Shown one piece after another: positions 41,806 to 52,515 of a DNA stretch of 64,000 bases. This DNA is from Cladopsammia gracilis. Taxonomy: Eukaryota; Cnidaria; Anthozoa; Scleractinia; Dendrophylliidae. The translations under genes were made by a program, and so were the position numbers. The notes under the pieces are model-generated. The model was not told the origin of the DNA. It saw only the letters and a list, made by a program, of their open reading frames with translations, and did no database searches. Position 1 is the first letter of the stretch. Each line of letters starts with the position of its first letter. The DNA is taken from positions 448,001-512,000 of the forward strand of contig JAJGOT010000318.1 of assembly GCA_022457155.1 (NCBI GenBank), given 5' to 3'.

Positions 41806-43117
41806 ACATTCCTTACATTGTTTTAAAAATGCACGTGGCGCTGCCATATGATGGTAGAGAATAGTTTACATAGAAAGACGTCAATTTTATTTAAGGTAGA
41901 ATTTAGTTTGTGGTGATTCAAAGGGAGTTTCAAACGTTGGTTTTCTACTGTCAATAGGCGTTATCTTTAATTGTCGGCAGTATGGTCCTGTCCTCCCCGC
42001 TGTCTCTCGTCGGCCTTCACATTAAATGATGGACTATGATGGAGCGCGAAAGGCGAATTTATGTTCGAAGTGTGATGAAGTTTCATTGCGTTTATACTTG
42101 TAGCCAAGGGTAGCTGTGATGCTGGTTATTCGTGAGAATACTGTATGTCTATTTGAGAGACATTGTTTGAAATGTTTGAAAAGCACTTTTTCGTGCAGTT
42201 GTTTGCGAATTTGTGTAATTATTTGATTTACAGCTTGACGGGTAAAATGGGTGATTATTCTGTTTTGTTTTTGAAGTGAAAAGGTGTACATCGTTTTAAG
42301 GAAGAGCATTGTATTGTGGAGATACCTTTTATATTTTGATTGATATGTTTGATAAAACAATGCGTAGGTCTGTTTTTATAAGGATAACGTTTAATTGGTA
42401 AGTTGAAAGAAAATGAAGACGAATTACGATTTAAAGAGATGGGTTGTCCGAAATAGCGTTTAAATGTAAGGGTTAGCAACATTGACAAATTGTTTAAGAT
42501 TGGTTATTAAATGTTGTATGATCTGTAATATTTTGTTGAAACTTGTTTAATTGTGGGTGGGCCGAAATATCTACCTTTTCCGGTTTTAATAGATTAGCGA
42601 TGTCTGTCTTTCTATTAAATGGAGTAATTAGATAGTTGTCTATGGTTGTTGAAGGAATGATCTAATGCTGTTGTGGTGTCATCTGTTTCCTAACTATTAG
42701 GGATTAAATGGATCATTTTAAATTTTAGAAATGAATTGGTTTTTATTTTATTGGTATTTGAAGTTAATTCTTGTTAAAAGTCTTAATATTTTATGAGTGA
42801 GGGGGGGGGGGTGGGGGGGTTAAGGGTGGTGGGTGAACTAAGAAAGATGTGATTTTTAGAAGAGGATAGCCTGTTACAGAGACGTTCGTTTAGACTACGA
42901 GCAGTTTGTTTTCTTTGAGTGTTAAACTATATAGAGTGTAAAAGTGGCAATTTATTTGATTTAATTTTACCGTCATGTTTTTGATTTTGGAAAACAAGTC
43001 ATATCTAGAATATTTGATATCACTTTTAACGTGATTAGTAATACGAGTGGTGTTAATTAGCCCCACGCAGCTATCAAATGTACTGAATGGGAGAGCCCCT
43101 GACTCAGTCAAACTTCC
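41806..43117. other. CACTA interior, nothing recognised; G-run
   Basis: Several short frames without motifs. A run of G broken by single T or A bases lies at about 42800-42820. No gene is supported. Confidence 0.4.
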
Positions 43118-45300
43118 CATATGACTAAACTAGAAATACGTGTCTCGCAGAACCTCGCGAAGCTCGGGGGAGGATGCACTGCAAAATTCTAGCGATGTGG
43201 GAGGGAGAGATGGAATTTCTGATTTAAATGGAGAGGTTGGGTTGCTTGCTGGCAATGACCTCATTTAAAGTTGAGACATTTTTGTTCTCAGTCTCTTCAA
43301 TTTAACTTGGCCTTTGTCCCCTGTCTTCCTAAAATAAAATAAATGGGAGCTGGTGTTGGTCAGAGTTGGGCTTTGAGCTGTGGGTCACTGTTACTGCCAT
43401 GGGACTGCCCCTCACCCCCCCCCCCCCCCCCCACCCACCTATCTTCATTAATTTTTATCAAAAGGAAAATTGGTCTGAAAGTGGATGTATTAAGTACTGT
43501 TGTGGGACATGGGTCCAGGACAATATGCAGTGGTGTTCTGTTTATTTTGATTGTCTCGATTAAATTCCATTTTTGAAACTTGTGAGTGCTATCTCCTGTT
43601 CCCTTTACATAGTGCTATAGCTTTTGTTCTATATACTGGGAATCAAACAATTGGTAATGCAATTCTCTATTAGTTTGAATGGTTGAGATCACAGGAGGTT
43701 ACTGCTGCTGAAAAGTGATGTTTTTCAAAAAATAACAACTCAATGGTGAAAGTGGCATGAGATTCTCCCAGCAGTAACAATACTAAAGGTATTTTGGATA
43801 CAGGTCATGGGAATTACAAAATTGATTACAAAACATGAATATTCAAGATGAAGCAACAGATTCTCTGCAAATACCATAAGCAATGTATAGAGACATGGAT
43901 GGAGGACTCAGGCCTTCATGACCAGTTAGCGTCTTTAAAAATCTTGAAATCAAAATTAATTTGTTGATGTACATTCCTCTTACTGGTGTCAATCCAGTTC
44001 ACATAGCCATATAACTACAGTGAATTTGTATTCAATTTCCACAGACAACTTATGTTGAAGGTGATCAGGTTCTCAATTTGTATAATCTGTGTACTTGCTG
44101 GTACACTGATATTGTGAGGAGATTTAAGATACTGATCACCGTTCCAATAATAAATGTGAAGCAGTAATGTTGATGTGTCATGTGTTTAGCTACATGTATA
44201 CAGTTGCTACACATTGACATTAGCTGGTCATGATTGCTAACAGAAAATTGTGTTTTCCTAACAAAAATTATAAACAGAAATTCTCCTTACTAAACCATTC
44301 GAATGTTATTTCTTATTGAACTATTTTATGAAGAATGCTGTAAACTCAAGATACTGTATACGTATACAACTCACTGTTTCATTCACAAACAATGCTACAT
44401 CATGTAAATGTTGTATATTTGGGAAATAATTTCCACCTGTGTGATCTGTAGTTTTGATCATTTATCCTTAGTGACGTTTGTGAGAATACCAATAAACATC
44501 AAATTACTTTGTGTAGTAAGAGAATTATTTTTCAGTGTTTGATTATCCTCTCAGTAGTTTAGCCGGTGATTTGAGCTACATTTCTTAATCGCTCTTCTTC
44601 TCTAAGCCTTTCGTGTAATCAGTGTTTGCTTTACCCTACGGTATCAGGTATGAAAGATATTCGTCACGAGTATTTAGCTAACCTGAGTATCAGGCTTTCG
44701 GGTACCAGGCTTTTAGTATTTAGCTGATCGTGTAATCCTTAGTAATCCTTGCCGTCTCTCGTTGCGTCTACAAACAGAATCATTTTGTCCAACACTTCCA
44801 GTCGATGTCGCCTCTCCTGATCGGTTTCGTTCAGAATTCTAATGGCGGCATTTCGTCAAGGCGTTTGAACCTAGTCAAACGGTGTGCCTAGGCTGTTCGA
44901 AGTCTTTGTAATCTATGCTCTGGTTGTCTCTTCGTTGCTCAATCGCGATCGCGCTGAATTTCAAGTCACCATTCAGCGGAGTTTCGGTGGTTAATTTTCT
45001 CGGACAACGATTTCCAGCCACTTGTGGAATCCAGCGTGTTTGCTGTTCTTTCTCATTTGCATCAGAAATTGGTTGTGTTTCACCGAGAGTAAACATTTTT
45101 TCACAGACTATTAGTAAGAGTAAACGGCCACCGGCACGGCCGCCATCAATAAACATGAGTACGCCATTGTCAGCGGTCGCGATTTTTGTTGCCAGGCAAC
45201 TGCCGGACACCATCAAGTATATATATAAATATATTTTTCGCTCGAATTCACGCGGCTCAGCTCCCGAGGGACGACTAATTTATTAACCTTCGGCCCTCGC
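43118..45300 (+). repeat. Dispersed repeat, copy 1 (copy 2 at 56693-58445)
   Basis: The block starts near ACTAGAAATACGTGTCTCGC and ends near CAGCTCCCGAGGGACGACTA, and matches copy 2 in order over most of its length, with insertions and losses. Shared landmarks include CTCGGGGGAGGATGCACTGC, a long C run followed by CATTAATT, AGCGGAGTTTCGGTGGTTAA and GTTGCCAGGCAACTGCCGGA. No coding region is shared. It is probably a non-autonomous element or an untranslated part of one. Confidence 0.75.
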
Positions 45301-45611
45301 TTTGCGAGGAAGAAAAATTGCCGGATTGACCCCTTTCATAAAATAGAAGTCCGTATAAAGGTGAATATTTTAAGTTCGTTTACCTACAGGTTGCAACTAA
45401 TTTGATTGAACCTGCACTTGGCATCGGTAGCATAGTATTGGCTTTTGTGCTATTTCAAAACAATTAATCATTGATATTACAGTTTCATTATGCAACAGTA
45501 TGCAAAAGACGTAAAAATTTAAGCCATTGAAGGCTTGCCGCAATTCCATTCAACCGTCATCATTATAAGCCAAAAAATCAACAAAACTATGACATGTTTA
45601 CCATACTATTG
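45301..45611. other. Nothing recognised
   Basis: Short spacer between the dispersed repeat and the tandem duplication; no motif or frame of interest. Confidence 0.3.
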
Positions 45612-46217
45612 CACAATCAAACCGTAATAGCAATGAATAGAAAAAACGCAAAGTTCATGCTATTTTGCTCTGCCATACCGCTCATATTAAAACACAAACT
45701 TTCCTGTCCCATTTAACTTTCTTAAAACGTCTCCATTAGTAAAATACACCGTGAAATTCTCAAACTACGTTTCCCAAGAAAACGCATTTGACCTATTTTT
45801 ACCCTTATGGCTTTACGACAAATGATTGAAACTGATAGGTAACGTGAGATATCAAAATTTAAGAAGGACTAATACCTTTGCGGTAACGTAATGTGAGATA
45901 TGACAAGTTCTGACCACAATCAAACCGTAATAGCAATGAATAGAAAAAAACGCAAAGTTCATGCTATATTTGCTCTGCCATACCGCTCATATTAAAACAC
46001 AAACTTTCCTGTCCCATTTAACTTTCTTATAACGTCTCCATTAGTAAAATACACCGTGAAATTCTCAAACTACGTTTCCCCAGAAAACGCATTGGACCTT
46101 TTTTTACCCTTTTAAAGTAGCTATAATGGCTTTACGACAAATGATTGAAACTGATAGGTAACGTGAGATATCGAAATTTAAGAAGGACTAATACCTTTGC
46201 GGTAACGTAATGTGAGA
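45612..46217. repeat. 303-bp tandem duplication
   Basis: The unit starting CACAATCAAACCGTAATAGC at 45612 repeats from 45915 with few differences. One is an insertion of TTTAAAGTAGCTATAA in the second copy near 46110. Both units contain AACACAAACTTTCCTGTCCC and end with AATGTGAGATATGACAAGTT. Confidence 0.92.
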
Positions 46218-46239
46218 TATGACAAGTTCATGACAAGTT

Positions 46240-46575
46240 CTGACATCCCAATACCCTAGGGAAAATAACAATAGGTCCGGGGGTGCCCCCCAAACATTTT
46301 AGTGGCAGTATGTGACGCCCTTCTTGAAATCCTAACCGGTTTAACCAACCATATCCTCAATGCCCTAATATAGCTTCTACAAAGAAGGAACAAGAAACCC
46401 CCCCGGACAAAAGTCCACAAAATTTTGTTAACAACTTTTGTCCCTTTTTCATACTCGACTCCGAAATCTCGCTTAATGCGCATGCGCATTAACGAGATAA
46501 AAACCACTGCTGCAGTTATGCACCATTGGCAAAGGAGTAAATGAAAAAACTAACTGGTTAATCTTTTGTGTGTAG
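46240..46575. other. Nothing recognised except a small palindrome
   Basis: AATGCGCATGCGCATT near 46475-46492 is a perfect palindrome. The rest shows no coding sense. A T-rich stretch with a splice-acceptor-like TTTGTGTGTAG ends it at 46575. Confidence 0.4.
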
Positions 46576-47060
46576 ATCTTTGACTGGTGCCAGTATATCA
46601 AAGTGACAGGAAAGCTTTCACTTTACAACCCTGGTCAACCATGCAACAAGGAGGCAGAATCAAAGCCAGAGCCACAGTTTCAGAAGTCCTTTCACAGAAA
46701 AAAAGATGATCCTGTCACTGGCAAATCCCTAACCTGGGTCACAACAGGCAAAGAGAAAACAGGAACACTGTCATCAATTGTTGCTGTAAAAAACACCTTT
46801 GGCATACAATTTGGAAAGGTTCTCCATTTTGCTTGCCACAAGGTTGAAAATCATGCAGTCAGTAGAATCTGCTTGTGTGCTTGTTTTTTCCCTAATGACG
46901 GAAGACAAGGAGAGTGGTCTGTGGTGGGTCAACACAACCAGATTCACTGAAAAAAACAGTGCCTGTTGACAGTATCTCCAAACCTCTTGCAACAGCAAAG
47001 GACGATGAAGACTGCAACAAGTTGTGGATCTTAAATCACAAAACTAAGCTTTTTAACTAA
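46576..47060 (+). pseudogene. Probable last exon of a CACTA-encoded protein, frameshifted
   Basis: After an acceptor-like TTTGTGTGTAG the plus strand reads IFDWCQYIKVTGKLSLYNPG, later TFGIQFGKVLHFACHKVENH and CACFFPNDGRQGEWS. A shift of frame near 46930 then continues with KKTVPVDSISKPLATAKDDE and stops at 47058-47060. An IxFGxVxxF block followed by cysteine-rich strands, then VPVDSI and a short WILN end, resembles the C-terminal domain of large transposases of the CACTA/KDZ kind. It is the only coding remnant next to the right subterminal array, so it may be the tail of the element's own transposase. The family match is from memory of pattern only. Confidence 0.4.
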
Positions 47061-47659
47061 CACTACAAAATGTAAAAATTATTTGAAACTTTTTGAACTG
47101 CGGCATTTGCCTTCTTTTCATATTGTTCATTTATTGATCTTCCAAGTTATTGCTGGCTTACAATGTGGATTTATGGTGTTCAACAACTTATATTTTTAAG
47201 CATTGCACTTATACATGTATGTGTAATATAGTTAATCTGTGTCATAGAGGCAGTTGAAGTAAGCCATTTCTTCTTAACTTTGAAGGATTACATGTACTTC
47301 GATTTTCAGTTAAACAGTACAATGTCATATACATGATACATGTAGATATTTTAGGGAGTACTAAATGGCTATATGAGTTTAATGGTTTATTTAAATTTGA
47401 TATGAAAATGTTTCTGCCATTTTTTTAACCTTTGAAGTTGTACATGTCGATGTTTTGGATACAGTTGTATACTAGTGTTGTCAACAACTACTTATAGAAA
47501 TTGTAAAATACTACATCACAAAAGAATTAAGTGGGGACTTAATTAGCTGCTATTAATAAAATGATTTAAAAGTTTGCATGTTGGAGCTACAAATAAATCC
47601 ACAAGGTGATATATTTACATGATACAGGATGTACTGTATGATGCTTGTTAAGTAAGCTT
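47061..47659. other. AT-rich spacer, nothing recognised
   Basis: Possibly the 3' untranslated region of the preceding exon. Several ACATGTA and TACATGTA words occur but no gene. Confidence 0.3.
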
Positions 47660-48544
47660 GTTACCTTACTTTTGAGTTCATTTCACAGGGTGAATTGCCC
47701 TTGTGTAATATAATGTTAAATATATAAGTAATAATATATAATGTGCAGTATGTAGTCAATATGGCACTTTTAAATTCACAGGACATTTCACAGGGTTGAA
47801 TTTCTCTCCTTAAAATCGATGTACCCAGGCTACAATTGCAATTTAACCTCGATCGTAAAATTAATTTTTGTGCAAGAAGCACTTTTCATTTTTACAGGAT
47901 GTTTCACATGGTGTTTAGACCAAAGAACAGTATCTCATAATTTCACATATTTTCTTCACAGGGTAGAATATACATGTATATTCCAAAAGAGTGCTTTTGA
48001 TTTCACAGGATATTTCACAGGGTGAAATTTCTCTTCTTACAAATTAAAGAAGGGATATTTCACAGGCTGTTTCACATGGCTTTTTCAGTTTTAAAAAGTA
48101 TGTTACAATTTCACACTTTTTTTCACACTTTTTTTCACAGGCAGAATCAACCTCATAATTTTGTGCAAGAAGCACTTTTCACTTCACAGGATGTTTCACA
48201 TGGTGTTTAGACCAAAAACAGTATCTCATAATTTCACATATTTTTTCACAGGGTAGAATATGTATTCCAAAAGAGTGCTTTTGATTTCAGAGTATTTCAC
48301 AGGGTGAAATTTCTCTTCTTACAAACAAGGGATATTTCACGTGCTGTTTCACATGGCTTTTTCAGTTTAAAAAAATGTTACAATTTCACACGTTTTTTCA
48401 CAGGGTAGAGTCAACTTCATAATTTTGTGCAAGAAGTACTTTTCATTTCACAGGATGTTTCACAGGGTGTTTCACAGGCTAAAAAGTTTCACATGGTTTT
48501 CACATGAATTTCACATGAATTTCACAGGGTTGCTCCCAGTAGTG
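47660..48544 (-). repeat. Right CACTA subterminal array and terminal repeat
   Basis: The inverse motif TTTCACAGG / TTTCACATG recurs over nearly 900 bp. There is also a longer tandem unit of about 300 bp: the segment starting GCAAGAAGCACTTTTCA at about 47871 is repeated from about 48168, and its last part again near 48430. The array ends in the perfect 58-bp terminal repeat at 48487-48544. It is about twice as long as the left array. Confidence 0.85.
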
Positions 48545-48649
48545 ATTACATAAAAATGAAAATCATATATAAAAAATAACGTTTAACACCGTGTTATACA
48601 CCGTCTATAACACCATGTTATATTGAAATAATATACCCATATAATATAA
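48545..48649 (+). promoter_or_regulatory. Right half of the divergent Polinton promoter with two palindromic boxes
   Basis: Upstream of the ATPase gene are TTTAACACCGTGTTATA at 48582-48598 and TATAACACCATGTTATA at 48606-48622. Both are near-perfect inverted repeats, 24 bp apart centre to centre, and are followed by TATA-like sequence. Before the CACTA insertion this region lay only about 20 bp from the left-block gene at 22302, so it served as the shared intergenic control region. The dyads look like operator or transcription factor sites. Confidence 0.55.
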
Positions 48650-49285
48650 ATGAAAATACCAAATTATGACGTTGAAGACGATGTTGTCTCAAACTTTAAA
48701 CAGTTATATGAATTCATGCCTGATCGATCATTTCGGATGTTGATTTGCGGACCCAGCGGTTCGGGGAAAACTAATGCACTAATGCATATGATCATCCATC
48801 TGTTGTATTTTGATAAAGTATATCTTTATGCTAAAAACTTAGAGCAGTCCAAGTACCAGAATCTTATGGATATGTTCCAACCAATAAGTGATGAAGTTGG
48901 CTATGAAGTTATTGAAGCAAACAACGATGAGATTATTCCCGTTGAAGACCTTGACTGTGACTCACAGAAATTAGTAGTATTTGACGATTTCGTATGTAAT
49001 AAAAACCAAAAACCATTGGTCGACTATTTTATACGAGGAAGACACAAAAATTGCAGTGTGATTTATCTGAGTCAAAGCTACTATAAGACACCAAAAGACA
49101 TAAGATTGAACTGTTCACATTTCTCTATTTACGAATTCCCAAGTGCTAATGAGAAGAGTCTAATTTGCCGTGAAAACAGTATTCCAAAAGAATTATATGA
49201 GAAAGCAACTAAAGAACCATATTCCTTCGTATATATTGATAAGCCACGGAAATTCACAACTAAGAATTTCAATGGAAAAATATAA
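48650..49285 (+). CDS. Polinton packaging ATPase (A32/FtsK-HerA type)
   Basis: A 211-residue intact frame. Walker A is CGPSGSGKTNAL at residues 33-44, Walker B is KLVVFDDFV near residue 108, and GRHKNCSVIYLSQSYYKTP near residue 130 holds the arginine and sensor residues of the A32-like family. The enzyme would pump the genome into the capsid. It is the first gene of the right block, with the start ATG preceded by a TATA-rich stretch. The fibre-like gene follows at once. The decayed Polinton at 3817-4170 keeps a homologue of the C-terminal half. Confidence 0.95.
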   Translation: MKIPNYDVEDDVVSNFKQLYEFMPDRSFRMLICGPSGSGKTNALMHMIIHLLYFDKVYLYAKNLEQSKYQNLMDMFQPISDEVGYEVIEANNDEIIPVEDLDCDSQKLVVFDDFVCNKNQKPLVDYFIRGRHKNCSVIYLSQSYYKTPKDIRLNCSHFSIYEFPSANEKSLICRENSIPKELYEKATKEPYSFVYIDKPRKFTTKNFNGKI

Positions 49286-49301
49286 TATAACTCAATTATA
49301 T

Positions 49302-51422
49302 ATGAGTTACTCAAATGGAATTTTACCATCGTCACAATCTACTAACCACCCACAACATGGCTTACGTGGCTTACCTGGCGTAGGGTTCAAATTAACAGAG
49401 GATGGTGATTACGATATGCAAGGTAAAAAAGTAGTAAATATAGGACAAGTTACTGGCTTGAACAACGTTGTTGATTTCAATTTTGTAAGAAATACATTTG
49501 TTAGTAAGCATTTACCATTCGTTACCGCAAATCTTGATATGAAAAACAATAATATAAGAAATTTAAAAACACCAATTTCAGAAAAAGATGCTGTTAATAA
49601 AGAGTATGGAGACACGCATTATTTAAAGTTAGATGGAACAACTCATATGACAGCAGATTTAGATCTGCGAGGAAATAAATTAATTCTACCCGGGGAAATT
49701 GATATGGATCGAAAACTGATCACAAATATGGATACGGATGAAGACAATGATCTTTCTGCCGTCAATATGATCACTTTGAAAAAATATCATCCTAATGCTC
49801 CAGCTCACACTCATGAAGTGACTAAAGATATTGATTTGAAGGAGATGTACAATATTAAAAACAGTAAGCAACAGACATATAAAGATTTGGGAGCCAACTA
49901 TTTGAATTTAATCAGTTATGACGATGCTAAAAACATTTTTCTGAGTCGGAAAGAAATGCTTCCTATGGAGAATTCAATTGATATGAACAACCACGTGATA
50001 TATAATGTTCAAACCCCAACTGTAAGCGATATGGCTACGAATAAAGGTTATGTTGATACACATTTAAACGAAAAATTAGACAAAACGATTTCCAGCGATC
50101 TTGATATGCAAAGTTATAAAATTACTAATTTAGCAACACCTAAACCACATGAGAATAGCGCTGCCGTAAATGTTTCATTCTTCAACGCCGAACTTAATGA
50201 TTCTAATACAAACTTGTATACACGAATAACAGACGATTATAAGAGTTATGTTAATAAGTCACACATAACTTCCTCTACTGCAGAAAAAGACGTTTTCAGA
50301 TACCTGATGGAAGATGTGGACGAGAGCTCGTCGGAGAGTAATATTGTTGTTAATGGAATTATCAATTTTGCATCAAGCCCACACAAAATCAATAAAAAAG
50401 CCTATGATATGACTCTTACGACAGACAATAAAAATGACTTCCGGTCAAGGATAGGTTTTAATGCATACAAACTTCCTCAAGGTGAGTACACTATGGTGAT
50501 TGAGTTTTTCGTTCCAGATAAAGTTCACATTGGTTCGACATCTGTCAATGTTGTCTCAATAGTTCTTAATATCGGACAGCAAACTACAAAGATATTCAAC
50601 ACTGAAGGATATACAAAAAGCATTGTTCATTTGCATAAGTATCAGGTATCTCCACCTGAATATATTATGATAGATCTACATGGAAGTATATCGAAAGGGA
50701 ATACAAAAAAAGCACATCTAATCGTTTATGGTGTTCAAGGTCAAGTCTCAAGTGTTGATCCAGATGTATTTGATACTGTTTATGTAATTGAGGGCGGAAA
50801 AATGGTTATGGAGACCGATATTGATATGAATGGTAGAAACCTAATGGCCCTTATCGTAGATGAGTACGCCAGGCCAACATATCAGCGGTTTCTCGCTTTC
50901 TTGACCCTATAGTCTCGTTTTGATGTTTACGCTCATCGTCGTCAGAGGTTCTCGTAAACATCAAAACGAGACTAAAGGGTCAAGAAAGCGAGAAACCGCT
51001 GATATGTTGGCGTGGCGTACTCATCTACGATAAGGGCTATTGGTTTACCAAAACTGAAAAATAAATTCATATTTTCAGGAAATTATACGAAAAATAAGAA
51101 CAGTAATAATATCATATTCAACGGTTCATCATCATTTATTGCATTAATTAATTTGAAATTAGTAAAATTATGGTTGATGATATTGGACAATAAACCAACT
51201 GAAGGATATGAACAAATGTTTGTATTAATTCATAACACTTCGTTCGCTCCGCAGAATTGGGAAAAAACATCAAATAAAATTTTATACACTTTCAATATAT
51301 CAACATCAGTTATCAATTTCAGGGAAGATGCAGACATACAAATCAAATTGATATCATTTGATGATGACATTAAATTTGCACCTTATAATTGCCATATCAG
51401 TGCACTTTTTGAAGAGTTTTAA
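49302..51422 (+). CDS. Fibre-like protein with repeated LDMxxNxIxNL units, interrupted by a foldback element
   Basis: The frame from ATG 49302 runs to a stop at 50912, and the true C-terminus is read from about 51044 to 51422. I prefer 49302 to the in-frame methionine at 49272, which overlaps the ATPase. The N-terminal 300 residues repeat a unit such as LDMKNNNIRNLKTPISEKDA followed by VNKEYGD, also seen as IDMNNHVIYNVQTPTVSDMA. This is the spacing found in shaft regions of phage and viral fibres. A more globular beta-rich part follows (GFNAYKLPQGEYTMVIEFF). A surface or receptor-binding role is inferred. A 189-bp palindromic element at 50848-51036 splits the gene. The decayed copy lies at 4189-8088. 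Confidence 0.8.
50848..51036. mobile_element. 189-bp foldback MITE inserted in the fibre-like gene
   Basis: The arms CCCTTATCGTAGATGAGTAC and, after about 40 more bases, GTTTTGATGTTTACG are present in inverse order at the other end. The loop is about 20 bp near 50935-50955. The flanks CTAATGG (50841-50847) and CTATTGG (51037-51043) look like a 7-bp duplication with one mismatch. Neither arm encodes anything. Confidence 0.9.
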
Positions 51423-51454
51423 TATATAATTATCTAATATATTGATATATATAA

Positions 51455-51856
51455 ATGGCAATTCTCACACAGTCAATTAATTTTTGTAATAAATTTTTCA
51501 CAGCCCAAAAAACCCTACATCCTAATACTAAAGATGAAATATTAAAATCGGCTTTAATATATCAATTTTTGTATGTAAACTATTTGAATGAGTCAATATC
51601 AATGAACCAAATATTAGCAAAACACCCTAATATTGGCTTAATAGGACCGGGTTCTTGTACTATAAACACCAAATACCAATTTTTAATTAAACATGCTATT
51701 TTTCATGATGCATTTGGAAGATTTTACAATGACTATGAAAAGGGGCCTGGATACACATATTGTTGCCATTCATTGCCTAAGAAAATAAAAAGATCTCCAA
51801 TAATGGGCCAAATAAGTGGTGTATTATATTGTCTTCTTTCAAATCCTAAAATATAA
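51455..51856 (+). CDS. Unknown Polinton protein
   Basis: A 133-residue intact frame starting MAILTQSINFCNKFFTAQKT. Visible features are a helical N-terminal half, two GPG motifs (GPGSCTINTKY near residue 69, KGPGYTYCCHSLP near residue 97) and three cysteines near the second. No signal peptide. The C-terminus is hydrophobic (SGVLYCLLS). I do not recognise a family. It lies 33 bp after the fibre-like gene and 21 bp before the membrane protein gene, on the same strand. The decayed Polinton copy lacks it, so it may be lineage-specific. Confidence 0.65.
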   Translation: MAILTQSINFCNKFFTAQKTLHPNTKDEILKSALIYQFLYVNYLNESISMNQILAKHPNIGLIGPGSCTINTKYQFLIKHAIFHDAFGRFYNDYEKGPGYTYCCHSLPKKIKRSPIMGQISGVLYCLLSNPKI

Positions 51857-51876
51857 TTATCCAAATATATAATATA

Positions 51877-52374
51877 ATGACTAAAACAGATAAAACAGAA
51901 ATATTCGATTTCAATCATATTGATACAAACATAAGCCCAGAAAAATTATCTGAAATCAAAGCATTGTATAAATTTTATCATAAACGCTTTTGGTGTTATA
52001 AGAAGGCTTTCAAATATTTCAAGAGCTTGAATTTAATTATTAATGTAACTTCAACAGGCTTAGTAGTTATTGGTACAGTGGCTGGTAGTATCACATTAAA
52101 TCCTGCTATACTAGCTTCTATTTCTGGAGCTGGTTTAGTTCTAAAAACAGTAAGTGACATTAATAATTATTCGAAGAAAATAGAAATGTCTAAATTTGCA
52201 TACACAACATATGAAAAAGTATTAGTTGATTTACGGTCTTGTTTAAGAGGAAATCAATTTAACCACACTGTTTTCATCAATGAAATGAGACAGTTAGATG
52301 AAATAATCATCGATCTTTGTCCTCTTGCCGATAAATTTGATAAACAGTATGATAAAAAATTCATTTCCGAGTAA
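51877..52374 (+). CDS. Two-helix membrane protein (SLATT-like)
   Basis: A 165-residue intact frame. Two hydrophobic segments, LIINVTSTGLVVIGTVAGSI (about residues 53-72) and the adjoining NPAILASISGAGLVLKTV (about 76-93), form a helical hairpin. An amphipathic charged region surrounds them. The C-terminal part (TTYEKVLVDLRSCLRGNQFN, LDEIIIDLCPLADKF) is conserved in the homologue at 8112-8433. The layout, a short N-terminal helix, two membrane helices and a coiled tail, resembles SLATT-type proteins, though this is a shape argument. It may act in the virion membrane stage or in host interaction. Confidence 0.7.
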   Translation: MTKTDKTEIFDFNHIDTNISPEKLSEIKALYKFYHKRFWCYKKAFKYFKSLNLIINVTSTGLVVIGTVAGSITLNPAILASISGAGLVLKTVSDINNYSKKIEMSKFAYTTYEKVLVDLRSCLRGNQFNHTVFINEMRQLDEIIIDLCPLADKFDKQYDKKFISE

Positions 52375-52515
52375 ACTTTTAGAGTAAATTTTACTAACAA
52401 ACTTTACTTTTTACGATAAACTTTACTAACAAACTTTGTTCAATAACTCATTCATAGGGAAAACCCCCTTTGCATGACGTATGACTTCCTGTTTTTCTGA
52501 GAATCACGCAACAGG
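52375..52515. promoter_or_regulatory. Convergent spacer with a subterminal repeat copy
   Basis: The two flanking genes converge here. CTTTACT/AACAAACTTT units repeat at 52374-52440. The stretch 52450-52511 is an inverted copy of the left subterminal repeat (CCCTATGAA and CCTGTTTTTCTGAGAAT matched). Confidence 0.5.

Noticed and set aside
42034..42488. Minus-strand frames of 77-108 codons
   Set aside because: No motif, unusual composition and no splice-consistent neighbours.
44915..45286. A 123-codon plus-strand frame and its antisense partner
   Set aside because: They lie in the dispersed repeat and copy 2 does not preserve either frame.
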